DNA of 64,000 bases from Aradus depressus (Eukaryota > Arthropoda > Insecta > Hemiptera > Aradidae): assembly GCA_963662175.1 (NCBI GenBank), contig OY759214.1:79434037-79498036 (forward strand), in the 5' to 3' direction. Both the position numbers and the translations under genes were made by a program. The notes beneath the pieces were generated by a model, which was not told the origin of the DNA, did not search any database, and saw nothing but the letters and a program-made list of their open reading frames with translations. The first letter of the stretch is position 1. The number at the start of each line of letters is the position of its first letter. Shown in pieces: positions 11,601 to 22,566 of this stretch.

Positions 11601-14600
11601 AATATCTCTGCAGAAAATGCCAAGTACCATTAAACCATTATGTTTCTATGGCTACCATTCATGTATTGGCTACCTATATATAGTTTTCATAAATTGCTCT
11701 TACAATGTTTTTCGATATAATGAACTTTTGTGAAAAAATTCAGTTCTTCATTCTGATTTATAAACACATCTGTTTCAGTTCCATTTTTGGAGGAGTTAAA
11801 GAAATTTTTAATGAACAAGGATTTCTTGGTTTCTTTTCGGGACTGGTGCCCAGATATATCGGGGAGATAACAGCCCTAGTTCTGTCCAGTTCCATCGTCT
11901 TCGGAATTAACACCTACGTTATAGAGGATAAAGAACTTAAATCTTTCGTCAAACATGTGCTTCAGGTATATAATCCTACTTTTTTTTTTAAATTGGATTT
12001 TGCTTTTGTTCATAATTGAAGTAAAAAAAAAATATTGACTATTTAAATTTCGTAATAACCTCTGATGGATATTAAGATTATTCTTCTTATTATTTTTTTT
12101 ATTTTTTCAGTTTGCCTGTAATGCTCTTGTATATCCCCTGTGTGTTGTGTCTGCTTGTATGACTGTAAATAACTGTGGGTAAGTATTGAAGCTATTTGTC
12201 TACTATAAATGTTTGTCCTCACGAGTGGCGTCATGATAATACTCGTGCTAAGCTTATAATATATAATTTCCAAGGCTATAATACAATATCCAAGCTTGTA
12301 TCATATAATTTCCAAGGCTAATATACAAAAGCCAAGCTTATAACTTCTCCAGAACGAATTAACCGAGCGAACTTTTCGCTCCTCCTTTGAAACCAGTCGA
12401 CCGTTTGCGCTAATATTCAACAGTTGACTTACAAAGGGGCCACTAAATCCTCATACTAAATTTTGTTTCGATAACTTCATTAAATCGGAAGTTATTAGGG
12501 TTTTTGAGTTGAGCCCCCTCCCCTTTTGTCGATTCCCCTGAAAATTGATTTATCGTCCTTATGTGGTTTTGAATTCACATATGAAGTTCACATAGTTTGT
12601 GTCGATACATTCATTCTATCGACAGCTATTAGGTTAAGCCTCCCCCTAATCGTCCCCTCCCTTTTGATCGACTTGGCTGAAAAATACAATAGGTGTTGTC
12701 GTTAGAGGGTTCTGAATTCATATATAAAATTTCTTGTCGATACATTCATTCTATCGGGAGTTATCGTGTTAACAGACAGACAGAAATTTGTTTTTCATAT
12801 TTGGAATCTAGAGGTCGGAAAACATGAAGTTCCTTTGAAAACTCCCCAACTCCCTAACCCTAATAACTGCCGATATAATGAATCGACTCAAAATTTAGTA
12901 TAAGGATTTATAAGCTCATATGTAAATCAACAATTGGGTTTTCAGCCCAAAAGGTCGTGAGATTTTGGAGGAGGGGGGGGGGCGAAAAGGTAATTGATTG
13001 ATTCTTTTTGGGAAAGTACATTGCCAGGCGATTTACTGACGAATATTTTAAATTGGAGCGCTCAAAAAGTTCCAATGATATACACAAACAAACAGACATC
13101 ATCGCGAAAATGAAAACGTATTCAGGAGACATTGAAAAGTACAATTCCGTTGAAACTCGATTTCGGATTTTTGCACGTTAATAATACTATCTTATACTGA
13201 GGATATATGATATGAAATTAAAAATATAATTTATGTATCTTAATCCAAACAAAATGTGTAATAGATTTTTTTTTTTTATATAGTGTGCACCTACATTATA
13301 ATAAAATACCTTAAAAGAGTTATGTGCGGTGAGTTGAAGACCAAGAATTCACCATGGAGGAAAGTAATACCTTTCCTTATCCGGTGCCAGGATTAACAAA
13401 CCGACTAATCCCTGACGAAGAGCCATTTCTGAGTATTAGTTCCGCCTATAGTCAGTGCATGTCATGGAGCGCACGTAGTCTTCAGAGTTCGGGCTATTTT
13501 GCCTCCTGAAAAACGAAAATACAATTTGTATGGATAATGTTTAGATGAATTTGAAATATAACAGAAGTGAATGTTAAGTATGATGTTTTTTGAGATTCTA
13601 TGATCCATCAGTTGCTTTATGCGGTACACACTGGTCTTTGTACAGGTTGCCGTCTCATTGTCAATCTCGTCTAATTTATTCTTGAATTAGCCTCGAAATG
13701 TGTTAACATGTCAAAAAATTAACAATTTTAAAATACATTCTTCTATTGTTAATTTGAATGTTAAGTTAAACCTCGAGAGATAATTTTTTGTAAAATTTGG
13801 GTCAGTAGGAAGTGATGCCATACAAAGAGTGTGCGCCACTCGCGTTATTGACTGGTGATTCCAAGAAACGGAAGAACGCTGATAGTTATTGTTACTCGCC
13901 CGGACTTTAAGAAAGAGGTCATATCACCTATTACCAGAGTGCTCTTTCGCCGCTCTGGTGGACCTGAGTCCCGGACATTGTACTGGCTCAGGAATTTCAC
14001 TTAAAGAAGGTCGGCTTGCTCAAGGTTTTTCACCTTCCAGATAAAAAACCTAAGGGCCTCGGCCAGGTTCCGAACACGCGATTTTGAGCTCAGTAGACAA
14101 GAACGCTACCTCTGATCTACCGGTGCCCTGTAGTGATTAATATGAGAAACATCTAGTTTAAAAAACGTAATGTATTTGGATCGATATTAACCCCAGTTAC
14201 GATATCGGTCGTGCAGAGCCTCAAATACTTTTGGTCCGGCCCGCAGGGAGTCGGAGCACATATTAGGAATGACATTTAAGACGTTGAGCTTCAGAGTATT
14301 GTAGAGAATCGAGTAATATGTAGAAGCTAATGCAAGCGATTAAGGTTTATAAACTCCAATTGTGCGATTCAGATTTATGCAGAAAAATTGTAAAATAATA
14401 CTCATATGTGATAGTAAGATGTTCCGGTACGAGATTTTTCCTGGTAATTATAAAATTTGTCTTTTGTTTCATTTCCGACCAGAAGGGGTTTTCAACGCAA
14501 CTGCGTCATCATCAGTGGCATATCATCCATACATATGTGTGTCTCTTTCTTTAGACTCCATACTGAACGGGTGATGTGCAATTGATGATGACAGTCGCGT

Positions 14601-15343
14601 TAAAAGCCGATTCTGGTGGGAAAACAACGTCTTTAGTTTCTAAGGTGAAGCAAGTAAAAAAAAAAAATGTTTTAAGCATAACATTACATGACTACCTAAC
14701 TACAATACCAATCTTACACGGAGTTAGACGAATCTCAACGTACCCAGGGTTAAGACCCCTCCCCCCGCGATGGGAAACCCTTCTTGAACTGAACGACCGC
14801 CTTTCGTTGGCTGCGAAGTTCTTCCTGAGGAGGCGGTGTTACGACCAGCCACTTCAACAGCTTGCAAGTGACCTCTAGTTTCTACTTATGTTGCACGTTC
14901 ATATTTGAAAATTCCTAACAATAGTGGAGAAAAAAGAACCAAAAACAATGGTTAATCGTGAATTTAATAATTCCTTTCTCTTCTTTTTATATAATAACTA
15001 TTATGAATCATGGATTTCCTTATTCGGTTGTTAATTTGTTTCTGACATCTTTGAGCTTACTGATCCTTTTTTTTAAATTGTATTTATTTGTTTCATTACT
15101 TATTATCTTTTTCGTAATTATTTTTAGGAGTTCTCAGACAGAATAAAATGTATTTTGTTTTACACTCTATGCAATTGTTTGTTTTGCAGTCTTGCCGCTG
15201 GACAACCCCCTCAGATGCCGCTGTACAACAACTGGACAGACTGTTTCCGTGATCTCTACCATAAGGGCGAAATGAAGCGAGGCAGCAATATGATATTCAG
15301 ATATGTCAAAAAATCTAACGAACTAAAAATTCGAAGTTGTTAG
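8694..15343 (+). CDS. Mtch: MTCH2-family mitochondrial carrier homologue, complete (7 exons)
   Basis: Exons are 8694-8807, 9521-9605, 9696-9903 (or to 9855), 10916-11047, 11779-11965, 12111-12178 and 15190-15343. All are GT-AG and stay in frame to TAG, giving 315 aa (299 with the earlier exon 3 donor; human MTCH2 has 303). The protein begins MAFHDFQERTYVWMS. Carrier-type repeats show as YPFDYAKFLIQ, SQPFYVLSSRIMAQFVG, EQGFLGFFSGLVPRYIGEI and YPLCVVSACMTVNNCG. The C-terminal exon has YNNWTDCFRDLYHKGEMKRGS. Degenerate carrier signatures (YPF/QPF/YPL in place of strict PX[DE]XX[KR]) are typical of MTCH2 rather than true transporters. Family knowledge: MTCH2 sits in the outer mitochondrial membrane, receives tBID and acts as an insertase for alpha-helical membrane proteins. 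Intron 6 (3 kb) is loaded with repeats. The exon 3 end is the only uncertain join. Confidence 0.93.
10535..10625. repeat. Short direct duplication in MTCH2 intron 3
   Basis: Two adjacent units of about 40 bp share ttcttccttcctt and then a block of the form gttatttgtgatcgggtcatt (second unit gattgggtcatt). It looks like a simple local duplication. Confidence 0.6.
11140..11350 (-). mobile_element. LINE C-terminal relic (related to 22040-22316)
   Basis: The minus strand reads CPLYE, then ARMEMIRG and SWLLVGAEES with stops between. Wording and order parallel the CPLCDQARMKLIRRI region of the better preserved fragment at 22040-22316, so this is the same LINE C terminus in decay. It lies in MTCH2 intron 4. 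Confidence 0.45.
11338..11590 (-). repeat. Dispersed 'cttcccc' repeat family, fragment
   Basis: On the minus strand it carries the family words (gcttttgaatcctcatac-like block, cattacatcgacagatatta, agcccctttctcat). No end sequence is retained. The family is described at 50515-51542. Confidence 0.6.
12224..12335. repeat. Short degenerate tandem repeat (ccaagctt/ccaaggct)
   Basis: About two and a half units of roughly 50 bp alternate aagcttataatatataatttccaagg and related words within MTCH2 intron 6. No coding potential. Confidence 0.5.
12341..13065. repeat. Dispersed 'cttcccc' repeat family, head-to-head composite
   Basis: The left half (12341-12830) reads in plus orientation, starting acttctccagaacgaattaa and running through the cattctatcgacagctatt words. 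The right half (12840-13065) is the same family in minus orientation and ends with ttttgggaaagtacattgcc. The outer ends are thus two copies of the same terminus facing each other. It lies in MTCH2 intron 6. Confidence 0.6.
13354..13509 (+). CDS. Putative 51-aa small ORF in MTCH2 intron 6
   Basis: ATG at 13354 sits in a near-ideal Kozak context (caccatgg) and opens a 51-codon frame ending TGA at 13507-13509. It encodes MEESNTFPYPVPGLTNRL, then about 15 residues, then AYSQCMSWSARSLQSSGYFAS. It is acidic at the start and Ser-rich at the end, with no signal peptide or membrane segment. Composition is richer in GC than the surrounding intron. I recognise no family. It could be a small gene, an exon of an overlapping gene, or a slice of a repeat. 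Confidence 0.3.
   Translation: MEESNTFPYPVPGLTNRLIPDEEPFLSISSAYSQCMSWSARSLQSSGYFAS
13883..14129 (-). repeat. tRNA-derived SINE copy 4 (MTCH2 intron 6)
   Basis: Minus-strand copy. The plus strand runs from gttattgttactcgcccgga through ccagagtgctctttcg and ctaagggcctcgg to ctgatctaccggtgccctg, the reverse complement of the tRNA-like head. The segment between the trailer and middle block is deleted (gtcccggacattgtac join). Confidence 0.85.
14576..14935 (+). mobile_element. LINE 3' fragment in MTCH2 intron 6
   Basis: An open frame 14576-14878 ends in SLAAKFFLRRRC, then YDQPLQQLASDL and stop. The DNA 14813-14935 recurs at 17576-17690 (gcgaagttcttcctgagga onward) and in part at 18340-18375 (gaaaattcctaacaatagtg). 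The three pieces look like one retroelement 3' region broken up. Its class is inferred from the association with RNase H sequence at 17692. Confidence 0.5.
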
Positions 15344-15477
15344 TATGGTTCCTCATCTATTTGACTGTACATTTAACTTTAATAATTATTAATAATTGTT
15401 TTTTGTTCTCGATGTCTTTCAATTAGAATACTCTGTAATAGAATACTCTGTAAACATAGAATATTAGTTTCTGTGTA

Positions 15478-15483
15478 AATAAA
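15478..15483 (+). promoter_or_regulatory. Polyadenylation signal of MTCH2
   Basis: AATAAA lies about 135 bp after the MTCH2 stop codon. It is the first canonical signal downstream and implies a short 3' UTR. Confidence 0.7.
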
Positions 15484-16985
15484 AGACTAAAAAGATTCTT
15501 CTTGTTACAATAATTTTTGTACTATTTTTTTTGTATTAGTATAAGTGATAATGTATAAAATATTTTTTTATATAGGAGTGGTTGATGAGCCAAGAGGTAT
15601 AAATCATTTTAATATATTGCATTGTTCAAGTTCAAAAAAGAAGGATGCACTATTTAACAATCTCCCGGATCTTGTGATTCATAAAAAATACTTTTGAAAT
15701 TGTTAAGATATTAATATGATACTTAACATTTTCTGCAGAGATATTGTGTTTATAAAAAACAAAGAAAAACGTGTTTTTAAAAATATTGTCTTGTTTCACA
15801 AAATATATATAAAATATTTGTCAAGTCGTGGCTGAGATGGCATCAATACAAGCTCTCTTTTTTCAAGAGAACTTTCAAGTTTTTACCCATCTTCATCTAT
15901 TTTACTGACTAATTTTACTTGAGTCTGCTAGTTTTTGCAATAGTAAATAAAATAAAATTGCATTTATTGAATTATTTACATACATTAAAAGTTTGCAGAA
16001 GGCACATTTTTATGCAATTTCCTAGCGTAACTTTATGCTGCTAATTGGAATGTTATTCCAACATAATTCACGTTTCCCATATGGTACTTCGTACTATTTT
16101 TTGATAAAAACTCTCCCATCCAGATTTATACCAATTGACTCCTCAGGTTCCCGTATTATGTTTTATGTTATTATTAAGGCACAAGTTGTATTGTGTCAAA
16201 TGCCGGGCAATTCGTTAGTTGGCAGTTGTACATTAGTTTGATATTAGACTTTGTTAAATAAATTACCAACATTAGGTAGATATGTGTGTTTCTTTTCTAC
16301 CTCTCCTCCGTTAGAATGTGTACTGTGTATGGCTCAGGCCTTTGATGTTTAAATAATTAAAACAAACTACCTTATGAAATATTGTTCTATTCCAAAAGAA
16401 ATTTAAACATGAACTTCCGGTTTTGGGATTACACCATCGTTAGGTTTAGTTATAAACTAAGTAACAAACCTCTGTTTATAACTAAATATGACGCTAGTGC
16501 TTCAATCAGTAGTTCATTATTTAATTGCTAGTGAAATAGATAATATTCCAAAAAACTAAGTTTGTTTTATTTATTTAGTGTTTAGTTTCGTTTGACACAT
16601 CTTAATAAACATAGTGACAACACTTAACATCTGAAATGTTGCCAATACCGTGCTGGAGATGTGCCTCATCTCCAAAATTAGCCCGGGGTAAAGCCTATAT
16701 CTTATTCGTTGTCAGATTAACTTATAAAATAAGTCAATTTGCTGAGTGCGAACTATTCTTATATATCAGATAAGGAGAAGGGTTTCAACTTGTAAATACT
16801 CTGTCTGTACAGTTTGGAATTTGGTCTGAAATATTTTTTTCCATTTTACTCAAAAGGTGTGGTACTTGATAGTCTGAAACAACAGAAAGTAAATAGAGCC
16901 ACTAAAAATAATATGTGTATGAATGACCAAATTTATTTTAACTATTTTCCTTTGTTAACACCTTATGTATATATTGTACGTGATA
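15484..16985. other. Intergenic, no gene seen
   Basis: AT-rich spacer. It holds repeat scraps only: the ttctgcagagatattgtg word (15733-15752), also seen inverted at 10806, and a diverged piece of the caccatcgttagg hairpin family at 16419-16500. No coding sequence is supportable. Confidence 0.6.
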
Positions 16986-17065
16986 GTGATTTTTATTCCA
17001 TTTATCATAAATGACGGGGTTAGAAGAGATTTTTATTCCATTTATCATAAATGACGGGGTTAGAA
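16986..17065. repeat. Two-copy 40-bp tandem duplication at a MITE edge
   Basis: Bases 16986-17025 are repeated at 17026-17065 (gatttttattcc, tttatcataaatgacgggg). The unit spans flanking DNA plus the first 10 bp of the MITE terminus that follows. Confidence 0.8.
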
Positions 17066-17432
17066 TCAAAATGGTCTAAGTGACATTTTTAAAACTTTGA
17101 AGAAAACTGTGCATTAAGTTCTTAACTGATTTACAAAATCTATAATTTATCGAAACCGGAAATATTTTGTCTTCTGCTTTTATGGTGAAAGTTGCTGTCA
17201 GCAAACCATAAGATTGAATGAAAATCTTAATTTCAAGGTCACTATTGATATGTTTAAGTTACTTGTTCATGTCACCAAAATGGTATAAGTGATTTGCCTC
17301 TAGATCTCAGCACTGGCTAGGATTTCACTTGTACAACTTTTTTCCTGAACAGAACTATCATTTTTGTACCCGATTACGCACTTAACGAAAAATTTTCAAA
17401 AATGCCACTTGGACCATTTTGATTCTAACCCC
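17056..17432. mobile_element. MITE with about 36-bp terminal inverted repeats
   Basis: The left end ggggttagaatcaaaatggt continues ctaagtgacattttt. The right end is its reverse complement (caaaaatgccacttggacc, then attttgattctaacccc), with two or three mismatches. The element is 377 bp with no coding potential. An internal partial copy of the end (accaaaatggtataagtg, 17275-17292) suggests a nested hairpin structure. The superfamily cannot be set, because the left flank is disturbed by the 40-bp duplication. Confidence 0.75.
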
Positions 17433-17575
17433 TTCAAATTATAGTCAATTTATTTATTTTGTTGTCATGTCTATTTATATTATTATTGTTATACTTTTAG
17501 TTGGCTTGTAGATAAGAAAAGCCTCTAATTTAAATTTTATTAATACTCTCATGTCATCAGTAATCGACTTTGTTG

Positions 17576-18240
17576 TGGCCGCGAAGTTCTTCCTGAGGAG
17601 ACGGTATTATGACCAGCCACTTCAACAGCTTACAAGTGACTTTTAGTTTCTACTTATAATACACGTTCATATTTGAAAATCGTATCTTCTAGAACGTTTT
17701 CCCGATACTCACTTCTTATATACAGACGGATCAAAATCTGCTCATGGTGTTGGAGCAGCTGTTTATGACCCCTTTATACAAACTCATGTTAAGGTTCGCG
17801 TGGCGAATGTAGCCTCCATTTATACTGCAGAGTTGGTAGCCATCGTAGAAGCACTTGACTATGTAGTGACTACAGTTTATAGTAATGTGCTTATCCTAAC
17901 AGACAGCAAGAGCTTCATTATCAAACTGTCCAACGTGCGAGTGGAGGCCTTCGTGAACGCTTATTCGTTAAAAATCTCTGCAGAGTCCGATCAAATCATG
18001 CACTTTGTCGTAAATATTTGCATAGGATCGGTAAAAGTGAGACTCCTTTCTGTGAGGACTGTGCAATGACCGAGGATCCAGAGCATATTATCATGTGTTG
18101 CAGTAAATATTCATATGCAAGGACCAAATTTATATATAAGGTACGGAAGATCACAAAGGATACCCCTAGTTACATGGACTGCTCAGACTTCCCAATCTCC
18201 ATTCCGATGCTTTATATTCTTTTTTCCAGGAGATAGGCGT
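17576..18240 (+). mobile_element. Decayed LINE fragment with RNase H domain and C-terminal CCHC-like region
   Basis: From 17692, frame 1 reads FPDTHFLYTDGSKSAHGVG and continues IYTAELVAIVEAL and LILTDSKS. These are the D-G-S, E and D-S-K blocks of a retroelement RNase H. After 18010 the C-terminal region continues in another frame: HRIGKSETPFCEDC, then DPEHIIMCCSKY, a C-x2-C...H...C zinc-finger-like tail typical of R1/I-type LINEs. The frameshift and missing middle show it is dead. The first 110 bp match 14813-14912. Confidence 0.75.
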
Positions 18241-18639
18241 GGATTTTTAAGTTTCACTTTTTAGAGACCATTCATATATAAAATTGTTTTTTGAAGTGGC
18301 TAATGGCTCAATGCTAAAGTCAAAAACAAAAGAAAAAAATATATATTTGAAAATTCCTAACAATAGTGGAGAAAAGACAGTTGTCTGACCGGAGAAATCC
18401 CTAAGTTGAAACCCCTATCCTTACCTGATATATAAGAATGATTAGCACTCAGTTCATAACTGAACATGACGATGGTGTTATGCCGAAATCGGTAACAAAT
18501 GTATACGATTTATGGAATAGAGAAAAAAAAATTATTAAAATACTTTTTTCATTTTTTATAAGTTTCTACAATACGTCCGCGTTTCTGATAATTATGTACT
18601 TCAAATTTATTTATAAACAATTTACAATTGATTACCACC

Positions 18640-21059
18640 ACTGATATAATGTATTGAGTAACAGTTGTGTGTTATGTGACTCATTTGGCACATTTGCATA
18701 GTTTGTAAATCATATGTTAATAATGCCATGTTGGCTACATCCATCGAAAGACTGGTTCTCTTTCTAGAATGCAAGGACAAGGTCGTCCTAGACGCACAAC
18801 TCAAAATGTTCAATTTATGGAACAGCTGTCAAACTTAAGTATATTGAATTCATAGTGTATATTGTTGAAACCTTGAAATTTTGACAAACAAGGATGAAAT
18901 CATTTTATCCTAATCCATGTATCACTTTTTAAACTACGATTTGCTAAACTCAATCCACACATTTTTTAAATAATATTCTAATCAACTTGTCAAAAATATA
19001 TTAGAAAAATATGATAAACAGATTAATTCGCTTGGCTTAGATGACAGGTAACCAACCACTTATATTTATTTATTACTCTAGGTTCTGTCGAGGTTCAACA
19101 TTAAATGTTTAGATTTGAAAAAAAAAAGCATGCATCGCCCTTTATTCATTCAACCATTTCGAATAAGGCAAGAAAGTTTCAACTGTGTGAACTGCCTTCG
19201 GATCGGGAAATCCAAGAACTATTGAAAATATACCTAACAGAAAGTTAAGAAATGAATGATAGTTTATATCCGGGTTGGGCACTCGCAGTGGCTGTGAATG
19301 GCGCAGTGTGATTTGCGGTGAAAACAAAAAAAAAATAGATGGTGAAAAAAAATTATAACTAGGACTTGAATGCGCAATAACAATAGGCGAGGCTTTTGTA
19401 TTATTTAAGAATAAACTATCCGCTTCATGAAAAAAATTGTATTCATGCCATATTAGGAAGATTTCATCGAAGAACATATCATTAAACTATTACTAGAAAT
19501 TCGATTGGCTTTTGGCCTAACTTGCGAGTGCTAGAGAATTCACAAGGTCGCAAAAAAACGTTCTATAAAAAGTCTATTGCGGTCTGCAATTTTGAATTCA
19601 AATCATTTTAGTTTTAATTCGATTATTCAATAAATCAATTTTAAATTAAGTTATAAAACTATTTATGCAACTTTTTCAGACGTCTCATTCACCCAAAAAT
19701 AGCATGATTAGCCAAATTACCACTTTTTACTAACCATTTATTTCTCTTTGTCAGATTAGGCTTATTTCCAAACTTGGCGAAGATGTTGTTCTTAAAACCT
19801 TTCCTGCAAAATGTTATTGACCTTCCGTGTGACTGCTAGAGAATCCAGAGAATCGCGAATATGTAATAATAGCATTAAAAGATGCTTAAAATTTCAAAAC
19901 AAATTTACATATGGTGATAGGTAGTTGATTAATATCTTAGCTATGTGCCTATATACTTCCTTTGCGAGAAAATCTATATTCATAAAAAAGAAACACTTCC
20001 CTCGTCGGTTATCGACCCTTGATTTCTATTGGCTTTGGTAATTTCATGTATGTATGTTTATTCACATTTTATGGATTATCCTAAATCTAAACTTCATTTC
20101 ACTTTTTCAAGCAAAGAGGAAATTGTAGAGATGACTGAAAATACAATAAAAAGATATATTTTCTTAATGATTATAAGAATTTGGAAAATTCTTTCAATTT
20201 ATTATGAAAAAATTAAAGCGTTTCCATGAAAGTAATCATGAAACTGCTGGTCTCTAGGACAATGAAAGTGATATATTTTTCTTAGAATGTAACATTCATC
20301 AAAAATAAAACTTTTATGAGTTGACAATTTCCCAGCCGACATATAATAATTTCGAAATAAAATGTTTTTAAGACATAAAAACAAAAATAATAGTAAACAC
20401 ACTAGCGGTGTGTCCCATTTAAATAGTTATTAGGGAGATGTCATGGTGACCTGACGACCTCTGACTCCTTTCCTGTTTCCGTCCATTGTCTGCTAGGTAG
20501 CGTCCTCTCACTCTATATAGGAGCCCATTACATTTCATCAAATTTTAGTTATGTACCATTCCATACAAGTTGTCTGCTAGAGACTCACTCCTCACAGGTT
20601 GTTAAAGGTAGGTTCTTCATTTGTACAGGTTGGTTCAGGACCCACCTAGGGTGAATTGTTTGGGAGAAAGTAAGAAAAAAAGTTCATGAGAACATTTGTT
20701 TCCAAAAGCGTTTTTAAAAGAACTGCAGCTAGAAAACCTAATAGCTCGATCACAACTCATTAAACAAAATCTATATATTCTTCATTGAAAAGTTGTAGAG
20801 AATTAAATTTCTTGAGAAATAGCTAAATTTAATTTTTTTTAGTAGTAGTGGGGTGCTTCTCCATTTTTTTCTTAAAGGGTCGATTTGTACCTCATTTCGA
20901 AGTTCTCATAAAAAAAATAAACTTTCACAGGTAACTTTTTCTGGTAGCTCTCACTGCTTTAAAATGGCGAAGCTATCAAATAAAATATTTGATTTATGAT
21001 AGATAATCCAACAAATTATTTCCAAAAATAAATACATAAATACACATTCCCTAGTTCTT
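18640..21059. other. Intergenic, no gene seen
   Basis: AT-rich unique-looking DNA. Short open frames have no recognisable domain. A slightly GC-richer stretch at 20400-20660 contains ctctatatagg at 20511-20521, TATA-box-like, but no linked coding sequence or LTR boundary was found. Confidence 0.5.
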
Positions 21060-21367
21060 AGTTAGTTATTATGACTCATACCCTAGCTTTAACCACGAGG
21101 CCATATCGCCTACTACCAGAGCGCTCATTTATCGGTCGAGTGTTGGATTCCTAAATTTTGCTTACCCAGATTTATTAACCTAAAATAGGGGTTTTTAACG
21201 AGTACCTGACATTGTACAGGCTCAGGACCATCGCTTAACTTTCCATCCGAAGGACGGCGTGCTCAAGGTTTTGTCATCTCTCAGATAAAAAAACACAAGG
21301 GCCTCAGCCGGGTTTAGATCTTGAGCTCTGTAGGCTAGCAGCTACCTCTGAGCAATCAGCGCCCTCT
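21060..21367 (-). repeat. tRNA-derived SINE copy 5
   Basis: Near full-length, diverged minus-strand copy from gttagttattatgactcata to gagcaatcagcgccctc. The middle and 3' blocks are clear; the B-box region is damaged (gccgggtttagatcttgag). Confidence 0.88.
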
Positions 21368-21517
21368 ACGCGTTCTCAAAATTAGTCTTCAAACGATTTG
21401 TCACATGACCGCAGCAACACCTAGGCTCTCTCCCAAATCAAAGAAAATTAATAGAGGTCGTTATTAAAAAGTTCATACAGTAATGGGGGTCGAATAGCAC
21501 CTCATTTTGTTTGTTTT

Positions 21518-21811
21518 TATGACGCATGCCCGAGCCTTAGTTTTATCATATCGTATACTACCAGAGAACTCTTTCGTCACTCTTTCGGTGGACATGAGCC
21601 CGACTCTATTGTGGAAGTCCTAAATTTTGCCTACCATACATTTTTATTCACCTAGGGTAGGGGTTTAACGAGTTCCTGACAAAGCACTGAGGCCATCGCT
21701 TAACATGCCAACCGGATGACGGCGTACTCAAGTTTGTTTTATCTTCTAGATAAAAAACACGAAAACCTCGGTCGGGTTTTGAAGGCTGCCTCTGTGTTAC
21801 CAGCGCTCCCT
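21518..21811 (-). repeat. tRNA-derived SINE copy 6
   Basis: Minus-strand copy from tatgacgcatgcccgagcc to gttaccagcgctccc. The tRNA-like head is shortened. Its 5' boundary is caught up in the adjacent 56-bp tandem repeat. Confidence 0.87.
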
Positions 21812-21912
21812 GGATAGTTCTTCAAATATATATATACATACACACCTCTGTGTTACCAGCGCTCCCTGGATAGTTCTTCAAATATATATATACATACACA
21901 CCTCTGTGTTAC
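21789..21912. repeat. 56-bp tandem repeat, about 2.2 units
   Basis: Units start at 21789, 21845 and 21901 with cctctgtgttac. Each contains the SINE edge (cagcgctccctgg) plus (AT)n and acatacacac. The units are essentially identical, so the duplication is recent and includes part of the SINE head. Confidence 0.85.
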
Positions 21913-22039
21913 ATTATATTTATATATTACTATTCAGAAAACACTTTTTTCATTATTTTCATGTCTTAGGCCTGTCTTGCAATAACTCCCCAAAAATCGT
22001 CAATAAAGTGACACTTTGAGCAGCCATTTTGACATGGAA

Positions 22040-22316
22040 TTTTATTTGTTTATTCTTCCTTCTTTTCGGGTGCATCCTGCAACAGTGCAACAATCCTCTG
22101 TCGTACCTCAAGGAAGGAGGTCGGTCTTCTCCTTTCGCCAAGAGCCACCAAATCGGCTGAACACCGGCTAGCTGGTCGTCATCAGTTGTCGTAAGTCCAG
22201 TCCCAGATACGGTTCTATCCTGCGAATCAGCTTCATCCTGGCCTGGTCACACAGGGGACATTCGAACACTTCATGTTCTGCAATCTCGATAGCGCCGCAC
22301 AAGCAGTACGGGTCAT
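22040..22316 (-). mobile_element. LINE C-terminal fragment (R1/I-like)
   Basis: The minus strand reads NDPYCLCGAIEIAEHEVFECP, a C-x-C...H...C zinc-finger-like motif, followed by QARMKLIRRIEPYLGLDLRQ and a stop. This is the usual C terminus of an R1/I-like LINE ORF2. Related scraps lie at 11140-11350 and about 40237-40310. Only the C-terminal end is present. Confidence 0.65.
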
Positions 22317-22566
22317 TATTCCTTTAAAGGAAATTTGACATGGTACGAGTACTCACAAAACAGACAACATTTCAGTTCAAAAAGTCCTTGAAAATGAGGA
22401 ACTACTCGACCCTGATAACTGTTTAACTTTTTAAAGCGAACCACATGTAAATATACAATTTTCAGGGGAGAGACTAAGCCCTCCCGCGGTGAGTGTTGCT
22501 GGAGAGTCATAAAACAAACGTTTTATTTCAACATGTCGCCATTGAGAAAGTGAAAGATACAAAAAA

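Noticed and set aside
19142..19477. 111-codon minus-strand open frame
   Set aside because: Low-complexity AT-driven composition, no domain, no splice context.
20400..20660. TATA-like ctctatatagg suggesting an LTR or promoter
   Set aside because: No paired LTR, primer-binding site or downstream coding sequence was found.
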